A DNA stretch of 64,000 nucleotides, taken from NCBI RefSeq assembly GCF_014635085.1, contig NZ_BMCH01000003.1, positions 1-64,000 on the forward strand, in the 5' to 3' direction. Shown here piece by piece: positions 25,348-34,851 of the stretch (position 1 is the first letter of the stretch; the number at the start of each line of letters is the position of its first letter). The stretch is from Asaia siamensis. Lineage in GTDB: Bacteria; Pseudomonadota; Alphaproteobacteria; Acetobacterales; Acetobacteraceae. A model generated the notes under the pieces. It had not been told where the DNA came from. It did not search any database and worked only from the letters and a program-made list of their open reading frames with translations. Both the position numbers and the translations under genes were made by a program.

Positions 25348-27444
25348 TCACCATATTTTAACGCGATCCTGCGGGGCGAGGTAGAGTTTGTCGCCCGGCT
25401 TGACGCCAAAGGCCGCATACCACGCATCGATGTTATGCATCGGCAGATTGACGCGGGCTTCCGGTGCCGAATGCGGGTCTGTCACGGCGCGATTACGAAT
25501 GGAATCCTCACGCAGCTTCTGACGCCAGACCTGAGCCCAGCCCAGGAACACGCGCTGATCGCCGGTCAGACCATGCACGACAGGGGCGGGCTTGCCATGC
25601 AGCGAGGCATGATAGGCGTCGAGTGCAAGCGTCAGACCACCGAGATCGGCGATGTTTTCGCCCATCGTCAGCTTGCCATTGAGATGCACGCCGGGCAGCA
25701 CCTCAAACGCATCATACTGCTTGCCGTAACGATCGGCGAGCGCCTGGAAACGCTTGACGTCATCTGGCGTCCACCACTGGTGCAGACGGCCATGCTCGTC
25801 ATACTGACGCCCCTCATCGTCGAAGGAATGGGTCATTTCATGACCGATCACCCCGCCGATTGCGCCGTAATTGACTGCTGAATCACCATTCGGATCAAAG
25901 AAGGGCGGCTGCAGAATAGCTGCCGGGAAGACGATCTCAACCTGGTTGGGATCATTATACGCATTGACCGTCTGCGGGGTCATGAACCACTCGTTGCGGT
26001 CGACCTTCGTGTCGAGATGGCCAAGGTTGTACTGCCACTCAAAGGCGATGGCGCGCGCACCGTTGCCATAGAGGTCACCCGGCTTGATCGTCAGCCCTGC
26101 ATAGTCGCGCCATTTGTTGGGATAGCCAACCTGGATCTCAAAATTCTGCAGCTTGCGACCTGCTGCCTCTCGGGTGGCAGGCGCCATCCAGGTATTATGG
26201 GCCAGACGATTGGCAAACGCTGCCTTGACGTCCTGCGTGAGCCCCGTGATGCGTGCCTTGGCTGCGGGCGGGAAATAACGCTCGACATAGATCTTGCCGA
26301 TCGCCCAGCCCATCGCGTCTTCCGTATGGCTGACGGCCTGCTTCCAGCGAACGGGAAGCTGCGGGGAACCCTCGAGCTCATGATCGTAGAAATCGAAGGC
26401 CGCCTGCACAAAGCCCTGGCTCAGATAGGAAGAGGCATCGCTGGCAAGATGGAAGGCAAGCCAGGAGCGGATCGTCCCGTAATCTGCGGTCGACAGCACC
26501 TTGGCCATTCCCGCAAGCGCTGTCGGCTCACCCACAATAATGCGGCGGTTTTCGAGGTTCGACGCAGGGATACCGGCTGATGTCAGGAACCCGGCCCAAT
26601 CGATACCCGGTGCTTTTTTGGCTAGCTCAGCCACGGTCATCGGGTTGTAGACCTTCACGGGGTCACGCATTTCCGTGCGCGACCACTCAACCTTCGCGAG
26701 TTCGGTCTCGAGCGCCACGATCTTTGCGGCTTCCTGCTCGGCACCCGCCCAGTCGATCATGGTCAGGGTCTTGGCGATATAGGCCTGATACGCCTTCTTC
26801 TTGGCTGCGAAATCGGGCTTGAGGTAGTAATCGCGATCCGGAAGACCGAGCTTGCCCTGATGCAGGAGCAGCGCATATTCGCCGGGATTATTGTCATCCG
26901 CGTTGATGATCAGAGAAAAAGGAGCGTACTGAAAGCCGAATGCTGCCTGGCCGAACAGATGTGCCAGCGATGCAGCGTCTTTCACGCCCCGCACGGTGTC
27001 GAGATCAGCCTTGAGCGGGGTCGCACCCAGCTTGTCTGCCTGAGCCGTATCAAGAAAAGTCGCATAGAATGCGCCGAGCTTTTCCTCGGTTGTTTTCGGA
27101 TCGGCGGCAGGATGCTTGCCCGCCTCGCTCAGGATCTTCTGCACGCGCTCACGCGCCGTCTCAGCAAGAATGATGAACGGACCGAAAGAGGCACGATCTG
27201 CCGGAATGACGATGTTCTTCAGATACGTGCCATTGGCATACTGAAAGAAATTGTCGCCCGGTCGTACCGCCTTGTCCATGCCAGCCATGTTGAAGCCCCA
27301 GCTCGGATCGTAAGGCTTGACGCTGGCGTCATCGGCCTTGGCTTTTGGAGCGGTCGTCTGGGCCGAAGCAGACTGCACGGTCAGAGCAAGAACGCTGACA
27401 GCACCGAGCCAGAGCGAGGAAGCGCGTTTCATTTTTCTGGTCAC
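25348..27444 (-). CDS. M13-family (neprilysin/PepO-like) zinc metallopeptidase, exported
   Basis: A 698-residue protein with a signal peptide (hydrophobic residues 10-24, cleavage after ASA). The zinc site is VIGHEMTHSFDDEGRQYD near residue 530 with HExxH, and GENIADLGGL gives the third ligand. FPAAILQPPFFDP and the C-terminal NIDAWYAAFGVKPGDKLYL are M13 hallmarks. I prefer GTG 27444, with GGAAAAGG 7 bases upstream; ATG 27432 is possible and keeps the signal sequence. It degrades oligopeptides in the periplasm or at the surface. Confidence 0.9.
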   Translation of the reverse strand: MTRKMKRASSLWLGAVSVLALTVQSASAQTTAPKAKADDASVKPYDPSWGFNMAGMDKAVRPGDNFFQYANGTYLKNIVIPADRASFGPFIILAETARERVQKILSEAGKHPAADPKTTEEKLGAFYATFLDTAQADKLGATPLKADLDTVRGVKDAASLAHLFGQAAFGFQYAPFSLIINADDNNPGEYALLLHQGKLGLPDRDYYLKPDFAAKKKAYQAYIAKTLTMIDWAGAEQEAAKIVALETELAKVEWSRTEMRDPVKVYNPMTVAELAKKAPGIDWAGFLTSAGIPASNLENRRIIVGEPTALAGMAKVLSTADYGTIRSWLAFHLASDASSYLSQGFVQAAFDFYDHELEGSPQLPVRWKQAVSHTEDAMGWAIGKIYVERYFPPAAKARITGLTQDVKAAFANRLAHNTWMAPATREAAGRKLQNFEIQVGYPNKWRDYAGLTIKPGDLYGNGARAIAFEWQYNLGHLDTKVDRNEWFMTPQTVNAYNDPNQVEIVFPAAILQPPFFDPNGDSAVNYGAIGGVIGHEMTHSFDDEGRQYDEHGRLHQWWTPDDVKRFQALADRYGKQYDAFEVLPGVHLNGKLTMGENIADLGGLTLALDAYHASLHGKPAPVVHGLTGDQRVFLGWAQVWRQKLREDSIRNRAVTDPHSAPEARVNLPMHNIDAWYAAFGVKPGDKLYLAPQDRVKIW

Positions 27445-27528
27445 TAGGCAGCCTTTTCCACAAATAAGCTTCAGGTCCCGCCTTCCCGTAAGGCGGGACA
27501 CATTATGCAACGTTATGACAGTTTTTGT

Positions 27529-28176
27529 TCAACGGCGAGTCTGGCTGCCAGCCTTGTGCGACGTGCCCTTGTGCCCGCTCGGCTCGAGACTGGCCGTGGC
27601 CAGAACATTGAAATCGAACACCACCACCTTCTCCAGAGCCGGGGCTGCAAATGTCTTGAACGCCTCATGCGCCGGATCGAACCAGGCCGGATCCATGATC
27701 ACGGGTTTGCCGACATAGAAGTTGCGATCACCCTCGGAGGCAAAGGTCACGATAAAGGCCTGCTGCAACCCGGCATCGACCCCCTCGCCGCTGTTCTGCA
27801 CGCCCATCTCGATCGACTTGACCGGATGCGTACCATCGGGGCGACGTGAGTCCTGCACGAGCCTCAGGAAACGCGATGTCACCTCGGCGCGCATGGCGGC
27901 CGTCGCGCTCGATTTATAGCGGAACATCACGATATGGCGCACCAGACCGGGGCGCCAGCTTGGCGAAGTAAACTGCGGCAGACCGACCTGCGCAGCGAGG
28001 CCGCGTGCGGCCATTGTGCCGCCATCGGCGACAGGAGGCAGGGCAACCGGCCCCGATGAGGCGATCGGCAGGGAATATGGGTCTGCCATGACAGGCGTTG
28101 CTGCGAGCGTCAGCACGCCACCGGAAATGATCGCCCCCATAAGGGTAAGGCGTGAAAGATGAGACAGCACAGCCAT
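27529..28176 (-). CDS. Exported Dabb (stress-responsive A/B barrel) domain protein
   Basis: A 215-residue protein with an N-terminal signal peptide (hydrophobic residues 8-28, cleavage after VMA). The Dabb-type ferredoxin-like barrel spans about residues 80-190. It starts VRHIVMFRYKSS and includes SIEMGVQNSGEG, AFIVTFASEGDRNFYV and HEAFKTF, ending with a VVVFDFNVL strand. GGAG precedes ATG 28176. Dabb proteins form dimeric barrels of varied function. Secretion is unusual for the family. The final 25 residues are polar and low-complexity. Confidence 0.75.
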   Translation of the reverse strand: MAVLSHLSRLTLMGAIISGGVLTLAATPVMADPYSLPIASSGPVALPPVADGGTMAARGLAAQVGLPQFTSPSWRPGLVRHIVMFRYKSSATAAMRAEVTSRFLRLVQDSRRPDGTHPVKSIEMGVQNSGEGVDAGLQQAFIVTFASEGDRNFYVGKPVIMDPAWFDPAHEAFKTFAAPALEKVVVFDFNVLATASLEPSGHKGTSHKAGSQTRR

Positions 28177-28265
28177 AACGCTCCACGGTGTTGGTTCTGA
28201 TCCATCTTAGAGCAGGAACGCACCGTGACAGGGCTTAATTTGTCGTAGGACATAAAACGCTTTCG

Positions 28266-29090
28266 TTATGAAGCGGCCAGAGACCGCCTGAAACGCTTCG
28301 CCTTGAACTGGATCAGCTGATACATCGCCTTGGCAACCAGCACCTGAACCTTCGAATGCGGTGTAAAGCCGATGGTCTTGAAGATCATGCTGGTCACGCG
28401 GTTGATATGCTTGAGCTGATAGCACCCCATTGCCCGCGCCATATAGGCGGCGATGCATTTCTTGTGATCATAGGGCGTGTTGGCTGACATATTGGTGGTG
28501 TAATAAGCCGTCGCCAGCTCGTCATCCTCACTCTCGGTCACACGACCAAGCGCGATCTTCGTGCGCTGCCATACGCTCAGCTTCTCGCGCTTCAGATAGC
28601 GATGCATGTGGTCGTAGAAGAGCTTGAAATGCCGGTATTCATCGGCAGCGATCTGCTTGCAGATCGCCTTGAGAACCGGCTCATCTGTTGCATCGGCCAT
28701 GGCGGTATAGAAAGACGATGTCCCTGTCTCGACCATGCAGCGCGCGATCAGCTCGCCCGTGCGCGACCCACGGATTGAGGCATCGACATCCTGCTCGATA
28801 TGATACGTGCCGCGATAGCGTTCGAACGCCTTCATGTAGTCCCAGCTCGGGTCAGCGAGCATGGCCCATTTGCCAAGCGCATCGCCGTGCTGCACCTCTT
28901 CGACCGCCCAGTTATCCGCTGCCTGACGGAAATCCGGGTCGCCCACGAAGACGTTGCCGAGATAGACCGCATAATCGAGCCCGTTCCGCTCGACCACAGC
29001 CGCCGCCTTGATGACCGGAATGATGTCCGGGTCCACGCGGGATGCATCGAAAGCATCCCAATCCATCTGATCGATGCGCCAATGTTTCAT
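28266..29090 (-). CDS. Ferritin-like di-iron protein, acyl-ACP-desaturase-like fold
   Basis: A 274-residue helical protein. Paired di-iron ligands are visible: EEVQHGD near residue 65 and ADEYRHFKLFYDHMHRY near 150, with METGTSSFYTAMAD between. This E-x2-H repeat resembles the ferritin/acyl-ACP desaturase superfamily, but I cannot name a specific enzyme. ATG 29090 is chosen because the longer frame overlaps the divergent bioB leader. It is divergent from bioB. A role in fatty acid oxidation or oxygen-dependent chemistry is speculative. Confidence 0.65.
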   Translation of the reverse strand: MKHWRIDQMDWDAFDASRVDPDIIPVIKAAAVVERNGLDYAVYLGNVFVGDPDFRQAADNWAVEEVQHGDALGKWAMLADPSWDYMKAFERYRGTYHIEQDVDASIRGSRTGELIARCMVETGTSSFYTAMADATDEPVLKAICKQIAADEYRHFKLFYDHMHRYLKREKLSVWQRTKIALGRVTESEDDELATAYYTTNMSANTPYDHKKCIAAYMARAMGCYQLKHINRVTSMIFKTIGFTPHSKVQVLVAKAMYQLIQFKAKRFRRSLAAS

Positions 29091-29218
29091 GACGCAGTGA
29101 TGACATGAATGCGCCATTTTGGGTAGACATCTCGCGCAGATGGGTGACAAGCGCCCCCTTGCTGTGGCATCGCTGCCGGAGCTTTTTCATTTTCAAATAT
29201 TTTGGAGCCATGCCCCGC

Positions 29219-30241
29219 ATGTCCCTCGATACGCTGACCCGTGATCCGGTCCTTCCCCGCGAAATCCGCACCCAGGCAAGCTGGAAACCCGAGATCAGGC
29301 ATGACTGGACACGCGACGAAGTGGCGGCCCTGATCGACCTGCCTTTTCCGGAGCTGATCTTTCGCGCCCAGATGGCGCATCGCGCCTATTTCGACCCGAC
29401 GCGCGTGCAGATCTCGACCCTGCTTTCAATCAAGACGGGCGGCTGCCCTGAAGACTGCGCCTATTGCCCGCAAAGCGCCCTGCACGAAAAGAGCGTGAAG
29501 GCCGAGCGTCTGATGGCCGTGGAAAAGGTGCTGACGGAAGCACGTGCCGCCAAGGCTGCGGGTGCCGGTCGCTTCTGCATGGGCGCCGCATGGCGCTCGC
29601 CCAAGGAACGTGACCTCGATACGGTCTGCGCCATGATCGAAGGCGTGAAATCGCTTGGTCTCGAGACCTGCGTCACGCTCGGCATGCTCGATGGCGACCA
29701 ATCACGCCGTCTGAAGGAGGCCGGTCTCGATTATTACAACCATAACCTCGACACCTCGCCCGAGTATTATGACAAGATCATCACAACCCGCACCTATCAG
29801 GATCGTCTCGACACGCTCTCGAATGTGCGCGAAGCTGGCATCAATGTCTGCTGTGGCGGCATCGTCGGTATGGGTGAGGATGAGAGCGACCGCGCTGGCC
29901 TGATCGCCACACTGGCTTCCCTGCCCCAGCATCCTGAGAGCGTGCCCATCAACCTGCTCGTACGCGTCGAGGGCACGCCACTCGCCGAAGCCGAGGCTGT
30001 CGATCCCATCACATTCGCCCGCATCGTGGCAGCTGCGCGTATCACCATGCCCGCCAGCCATGTGCGTCTGGCGGCAGGACGCGAACTGATGAGCGACGAA
30101 GCCCATGCTCTGGTGTTTCTCGCCGGCGCCAATTCGATCTTCTGTGGTGACAAGCTGCTGACCACCCCCAACCCTGCAGAGCACCGCGACCGCAAGCTTC
30201 TGGCCAATCTCGGCATGAAGCCGATGACCGAAGGGCACTAA
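29219..30241 (+). CDS. bioB: Biotin synthase
   Basis: A radical-SAM enzyme of 340 residues that inserts sulfur into dethiobiotin. [11 protein letters not shown] carries the three-Cys [4Fe-4S] cluster motif near residue 55. [19 protein letters not shown] and [12 protein letters not shown] with the auxiliary-cluster Cys follow, and [12 protein letters not shown] is near the end. Start candidates are ATG 29210 (GGAG only 2 bases away) and ATG 29219 (11 bases away); I prefer 29219. The other bio genes are not in the window. Confidence 0.93.
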   Translation: MSLDTLTRDPVLPREIRTQASWKPEIRHDWTRDEVAALIDLPFPELIFRAQMAHRAYFDPTRVQISTLLSIKTGGCPEDCAYCPQSALHEKSVKAERLMAVEKVLTEARAAKAAGAGRFCMGAAWRSPKERDLDTVCAMIEGVKSLGLETCVTLGMLDGDQSRRLKEAGLDYYNHNLDTSPEYYDKIITTRTYQDRLDTLSNVREAGINVCCGGIVGMGEDESDRAGLIATLASLPQHPESVPINLLVRVEGTPLAEAEAVDPITFARIVAAARITMPASHVRLAAGRELMSDEAHALVFLAGANSIFCGDKLLTTPNPAEHRDRKLLANLGMKPMTEGH

Positions 30242-30265
30242 GCGCCTTCGCTTGATAGAGACAGG

Positions 30266-30296
30266 AAAGGCCGGCTCCGAGACGGACTGGCCTTTT
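30266..30296 (+). terminator. Terminator after bioB
   Basis: AAAGGCC (30266-30272) pairs with GGCCTTT near 30289-30295, ending in a five-T run. The intervening 16 bases include extra pairing. It lies 25 bases after the bioB stop. Confidence 0.65.
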
Positions 30297-30610
30297 TCAT
30301 GCCTCATCTCCGACTGATCGGCACGGATCACGGAAGGAAATTGTCCCTTCCCTGATCATCCCGCGCCTTATGGCCTGTATGGGTGCTGTTATTTGCCTGC
30401 CATGTTTGCGGGAAGAGTGCGCACTGCAATCGCCAGAGTGAGCCACCAGCGCAGGTCAAATCGTGCCCCCAGGGTTTCTGCTATCCTGCCTCAAAAGGCC
30501 TCCCCCCCTAGGCCGCTTTGTCCATGACCGCGAGGCACCCGATTTCTCTAGCCCGCCCTGCCCCCTCCCCGCCCGGGAAGGAGGGGCACAAGGCGGCACA
30601 AAACAAAAAA

Positions 30611-30630
30611 GCCAACCTAAAGGTTGGCTT
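30611..30630 (-). terminator. Terminator after the TonB receptor gene
   Basis: AGCCAACC and GGTTGGCT pair around TAAA. On the minus strand the stem is followed by TTTTTT (complement of 30605-30610). It lies about 75 bases after the stop of the receptor gene ending at 30705. Confidence 0.85.
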
Positions 30631-30704
30631 TTCGACAAACGGAAGACCTGTAGCGCCTTAGTAAAAACGAGAAGTGCATCAACACCCCTCTCGTCTTCCG
30701 TGGC

Positions 30705-32963
30705 TCAGAAATCGGCCGTGACAGAGAATTTGAACGTGCGCGGCAGGCCCTGAAGCAGATAGCCACCGAAAGCACTCTCCCAATAGCGCGTATTGGCAAG
30801 GTTATCGACACCAAGACGGGTCGTGATGGCCTTGTGCTCGACCACGAAGCTGTAACGTGCCCCGACATCGAAGCGTGTCCAGTTCGGTACGCGCAGCTTG
30901 TTGAGGTTGTCGGCATATTGGTGACCGGTCTGGATCACACGCCCGGTAAGCGTCGCGCCACGAATGAACGGCAGATCATATTCAAGATTGCCGTTGATCG
31001 TATAGCCCGGCACGCCGATGGAGCGATTGCCGTCATAAAGCCCCCCCGATGTGCGGCGCTGGCTGGCATCAATGATCGACGTGCCACCATTGAAGCGCAG
31101 ACCCTTCATGATCTCGCCATTGACGGTGAATTCGATACCCCGGTTACGCTGCAATCCGTTGACCGAGAAAATGCTGTTGCTGGTGCCTGCAATGGCAGAG
31201 GTATAGGCATTGGGCTGATCGATCTGGAAAATCGACACAGCGGTCGAGAACCGGCCGATATCGTATTTTGCCCCGAGTTCGTACTGTACCGTCTGATAGG
31301 GCGGGAAGATCTGACCGAGATTGACGACCTGACCGGTGGCCTGCGGGCCGGGGGCCAGCCCTTCGATACGGTTGAAATAGATTGAGGTCTGTCGCGTGGG
31401 ATGCACCACAAGACCGACAACCGGCGTGAACGCGCCCTGATCGTAAGACGTCGTGCTGGCACCGTAATTATAGGCAACCGTCTTGATTGCCTGATAGCGG
31501 AAGCCCGCCGTCAGCGCCACGCGGTCATGAAAAGCAGAGACGGTGTCAGAGAAGAAAAGGCTCCAGAGCCGCACCCGGTTGTTCAATTGGGGATTGTCGA
31601 TATTTCCGCCAATCCATGTCTCAGGCTGTGCCGTGGCATGACGTATCGGATTATAGATATTATTGGCCTGATTGGTGAGGGCGAAAGCGTATGCAGTCGC
31701 TGTATCTTCCCACAGGCCCGAACCACCAGCATTGACTTCATGCTTGATGCCACCAGTGTTGAAATGCGCGCGCAGCCCGGCCTGTGTGCTCTTGTTGGTC
31801 TGCACATAGGGCACATACATCGCCCCGTTATAGCCTGCGCCGGTCTGGCTGTTGGTTACGTAGGTGCTGCCGTAATTGCCCTTTTCGTTGCCACCCAGAC
31901 CACCGAACTGCGCATACGCGGTCAGGTATTTGCTGAAATCATGCTCGACCTTGAGCTTGCCATAGATGTAGTTGAGCTCGGTATAGGTCCAGGGCTGACC
32001 ATAATTCGTCCCTGCGCCCGGGACCTTCGGTACCGAGGTGACGCCGCTCAGAAACACGCCACCGCGACCGCCATTCACGCCCTGGTTCTCATAGGCCATG
32101 TCGATGGTCACCCGCGTGCGGTCGGCACGATCATGCCAGTCGAAACCACCACCTACGGCCACCTGATGCCGCTTTTCACGGTCAATGGCCGTAACACCGC
32201 TGCGACCAGCCACATTGATGCGCACGCCGAACTGCTTGTCCTGACCGAAACGGCGCCCCACATCGACGGCACCGCCGCCCATCGACGAGCTCGTATAGTC
32301 GCCCGTGACACGCGTCAGAGGCGTATCGCCCGCATGCTTGAATTCGAGATTGATGTTGCCGCCCTGCGCCGTGCCACCAGGCGCCGCACCGTTCAGGAAG
32401 GCACTGGCACCGTTGAGAACCTGAACCTGCTCATAAAGCTGGGGGGAGACAAGCTGGCGCGGCGTGATGCCATACAGCCCGTCAATCGCGACATCATCGC
32501 CGTAAACGGGAAATCCACGGATGACAAACTGTTCCGAGAAATTGCCATAACCCAGCGTCGTGCGCACGGTCGGGTCGTTCATCAGCACTTCACCCAGCGT
32601 CTGTGACTGCTGGTTCAGGATCAGGGCTGAGGTATAGCTGCGTACGTTGAAGGGCACATCGAGCCCCTTCTTGTTACCCAGTGCACCGAGATTACCGCCA
32701 GACTTCACTTCCATGCGGTTCTGGCGCTGTGCCTTCACCTCGATCTGCTCATCCGACGAAAGCTCTCTACCCCCGGATGATGCGGCGGCCTGTTTCTGGG
32801 CGGGTTTACCTTGTTTTTGTTGTGCCTGTGCTTGAACATTCGTCTGATCCTGTGCGCGCGCCTCGCAGGCAAGAGCGGCAGACATCATCAGAAGGGCAGA
32901 AAATGCGATGCGCTGTGAGCGCTTACGCAGAGGATTGACGGTAATCAGGGCCGAACTGTTCAA
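30705..32963 (-). CDS. TonB-dependent siderophore receptor
   Basis: A 752-residue outer-membrane receptor. The signal peptide is RKRSQRIAFSALLMMSAALACEARA. A Gln/Ala-rich linker precedes the plug domain (about residues 95-205), which has EQFVIRGFPVYGDDVAIDGLYG and AFLNGAAPGGTAQGGNINLEFK. A 22-strand barrel follows, ending in the C-terminal aromatic SVTADF. The open frame begins with TTG at 32963; no in-frame ATG or GTG upstream of the signal sequence is apparent. It imports a ferric siderophore using TonB energy. It is divergent from the DUF3649-PepSY-DUF3325 genes, a common iron-uptake arrangement. I saw no clear Fur box in the 130-base divergent gap. Confidence 0.9.
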   Translation of the reverse strand: MNSSALITVNPLRKRSQRIAFSALLMMSAALACEARAQDQTNVQAQAQQKQGKPAQKQAAASSGGRELSSDEQIEVKAQRQNRMEVKSGGNLGALGNKKGLDVPFNVRSYTSALILNQQSQTLGEVLMNDPTVRTTLGYGNFSEQFVIRGFPVYGDDVAIDGLYGITPRQLVSPQLYEQVQVLNGASAFLNGAAPGGTAQGGNINLEFKHAGDTPLTRVTGDYTSSSMGGGAVDVGRRFGQDKQFGVRINVAGRSGVTAIDREKRHQVAVGGGFDWHDRADRTRVTIDMAYENQGVNGGRGGVFLSGVTSVPKVPGAGTNYGQPWTYTELNYIYGKLKVEHDFSKYLTAYAQFGGLGGNEKGNYGSTYVTNSQTGAGYNGAMYVPYVQTNKSTQAGLRAHFNTGGIKHEVNAGGSGLWEDTATAYAFALTNQANNIYNPIRHATAQPETWIGGNIDNPQLNNRVRLWSLFFSDTVSAFHDRVALTAGFRYQAIKTVAYNYGASTTSYDQGAFTPVVGLVVHPTRQTSIYFNRIEGLAPGPQATGQVVNLGQIFPPYQTVQYELGAKYDIGRFSTAVSIFQIDQPNAYTSAIAGTSNSIFSVNGLQRNRGIEFTVNGEIMKGLRFNGGTSIIDASQRRTSGGLYDGNRSIGVPGYTINGNLEYDLPFIRGATLTGRVIQTGHQYADNLNKLRVPNWTRFDVGARYSFVVEHKAITTRLGVDNLANTRYWESAFGGYLLQGLPRTFKFSVTADF

Positions 32964-33094
32964 GAGGGTGATCTCATTGACAAGGGGTAAATGACGCGGT
33001 CAAATAGACGCGATTAAGAAACGCTCGCAACTAAACTTTGGCCCTTCCGACGGTCTTTCGTCAGGAAAAGCAGGCCCTGTTGCACAGGAACCAC

Positions 33095-33373
33095 ATGCGA
33101 AAGAGTCTCAAAAAAAAACATGACCGAAAGCTGATCCGTGCCTGGACCCTGCGGCTCATACTGGGCACCGCGTTCGTCTATATTGCGGGTATCGGTATGC
33201 TCTCTCTCTTTCGCCGCATGGGCGGAGAGCCTTTCTTGAATGTCGGGTTTCTGTGCGCCTTTGCCCTCATGCCCGCCCTGCTACTCGTGATTTTCTCAAT
33301 CCCGCCCCGCCGAAAGCGTAATATCGTGCCCAGCCTGGCCCTGCTCGCCCCCTGTCTCGGATGGCTCTTCTGA
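33095..33373 (+). CDS. Small DUF3649-like membrane protein of an iron-uptake module
   Basis: 92 residues: a strongly basic N-terminus (RKSLKKKHDRK), then three hydrophobic segments (about 15-32, 45-65 and 76-91). AGGAA lies 4 bases before ATG 33095. Its stop shares one base with the next ATG (TGATG). Small proteins of this type occur with PepSY and DUF3325 genes beside siderophore receptors. The function is unknown, possibly helping ferric-siderophore reduction or export across the inner membrane. Confidence 0.65.
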   Translation: MRKSLKKKHDRKLIRAWTLRLILGTAFVYIAGIGMLSLFRRMGGEPFLNVGFLCAFALMPALLLVIFSIPPRRKRNIVPSLALLAPCLGWLF

Positions 33374-34851
33374 TGCGAGACACGCTTCGCATCCGCATGG
33401 GATGGCTTCATGAATGGGTTGGGTTCATCGGCGGGCTTATTCTGGTTGTCGTCTTCACCGGGGGCTCACTGGCTCTGTTCGATACCGAACTGACCCACTG
33501 GATGCAGCCGGAACTCTCCCGCTATCAACCGTCCCCCCTAAGCGATGACGCGCTCAACCGGATCGGCAGACTGGCGCAGGATCTGCGCAGCCAGGGTCAG
33601 AACGCTTTCATCACCCTGCCGACGCCACGCGACCCCATGCTGCGCGTCCAGTATTTCAACGGCCACGCCTTTATCGGCACAGTCTATAATCCGGCGGACG
33701 GCTTTCCCATTCTCACGCGTGAGACTGGCGGCGGGCAGCTCTTTTTCGACCTGCATCACTCCCTCTATTACGGCCCCTTCTGGGGGAACATGCTCACCGA
33801 AATCGCTGCAATCGGCCTTCTTGTGGCCGTCGTTTCAGGGATCATCATCCATTTCCGCAGCATTCTGACCGATCTCCTGCTGTTCCGACCCTTCGCCTCG
33901 AAAACGCGCGCCTGGATGGATGCGCATATTCTGGCAGGTCTGCTGTTTCTGCCTTTCATGGCGATGATGGCCTATACCGGCGCCGTCATTCACGCCCCGC
34001 GCCTCTTTCCGATGTTCGGCATGGGGCATCATGGCAGGCCGGGCCACGAGCGACCGGCACATCCTCAGGGCGGCAGGGCACCCGGGAACGGGCAGAACGC
34101 TCCTGCCCTCGCGCCCCTCGCACCGATGCTGCACAAGGCCGAAGCCGTTCTTGGAGCCGATACAGTCGGTCTGATCCTGTTCGAACGGGGCACGGTATCG
34201 ATGACAAAAGCCGATTCCGCGTCTTTCGCCCTGTCACGCGATCACGTGACCTTTTCCGAGAAAGACGGCAGCCAGATCGCCGTCGTCCAGATACCGGATA
34301 ATCTTCACCGCATCGGCGGCGTGCTGCGGGGTCTGCATTTCATTCGCTGGGCATCCTTGCCCATGCGCTGGCTCTATTTCATTTCCGGTCTCGTCGGCAG
34401 CATCATGATGTCTGGCGGCCTGATCCTGTTCCTGATGAAACACCGCCCCAAAAAGGCACGGAGCTTTCTGTTCCGCCTGGCCGAGACGCTGACCATTGCC
34501 GTAACGACGGGCCTGCCACTTGCCTGTCTTTCCTATCTCTGGGCCAATCGTCTTTTCTGGTCGGATCTGCCTGCTCGCGGCGCCTTAGAGATCCGGACCT
34601 TCTTTATTGTCTGGGCTCTGGCCCTCATTCATGCTGCCTTACGCAGCTTCAGTGCAAAACCGAGACGAGGCTGGAACGAGCAATGCGCAGTTTTTGCGGC
34701 TTTCGCGCTGACGCTTTTCCCGCTCGATCTGCTGACGCGCAGCGCAAACGGTTTTCTCAACGGTTTCGATGTTTATAAATCTGTCGATCTGACGGTTTTC
34801 TGCTTCGGTCTTGCAGCGCTTTTCATCCATCGCAGGCTTGTCGCCCTATGA
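33373..34851 (+). CDS. PepSY-associated transmembrane protein (siderophore/iron reductase-like)
   Basis: A 492-residue inner-membrane protein. The first helix has LHEWVGFIGGLILVVVFTGGSLALFD with the typical His. A periplasmic PepSY region follows, then FDLHHSLYYGPFWGNMLTEIAAIGLL and DAHILAGLLFLPFMAMMAYTGAVI. Four further helices lie in the C-terminal half. A His/Gly/Pro-rich loop (about 225-245) separates the halves. Conserved His in the helices suggest heme or metal binding; homologues are proposed to reduce ferric siderophores. ATG 33373 overlaps the previous stop, and its stop overlaps the DUF3325 start (ATGA). Confidence 0.85.
   Translation: MRDTLRIRMGWLHEWVGFIGGLILVVVFTGGSLALFDTELTHWMQPELSRYQPSPLSDDALNRIGRLAQDLRSQGQNAFITLPTPRDPMLRVQYFNGHAFIGTVYNPADGFPILTRETGGGQLFFDLHHSLYYGPFWGNMLTEIAAIGLLVAVVSGIIIHFRSILTDLLLFRPFASKTRAWMDAHILAGLLFLPFMAMMAYTGAVIHAPRLFPMFGMGHHGRPGHERPAHPQGGRAPGNGQNAPALAPLAPMLHKAEAVLGADTVGLILFERGTVSMTKADSASFALSRDHVTFSEKDGSQIAVVQIPDNLHRIGGVLRGLHFIRWASLPMRWLYFISGLVGSIMMSGGLILFLMKHRPKKARSFLFRLAETLTIAVTTGLPLACLSYLWANRLFWSDLPARGALEIRTFFIVWALALIHAALRSFSAKPRRGWNEQCAVFAAFALTLFPLDLLTRSANGFLNGFDVYKSVDLTVFCFGLAALFIHRRLVAL

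Larger units (their letters stand above)
30242..30704. other. Intergenic region between convergent bioB and TonB receptor
   Basis: I see no coding region that I can support. It holds a terminator for each flanking gene and a C-rich stretch at 30475-30590. That stretch contains a further hairpin: TGCCCCCTCC at 30559-30568 pairs with GGAGGGGCA at 30580-30588 with one bulged C. The C-rich segment looks like an intergenic repeat, but no second copy was noticed in this window. Confidence 0.5.
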
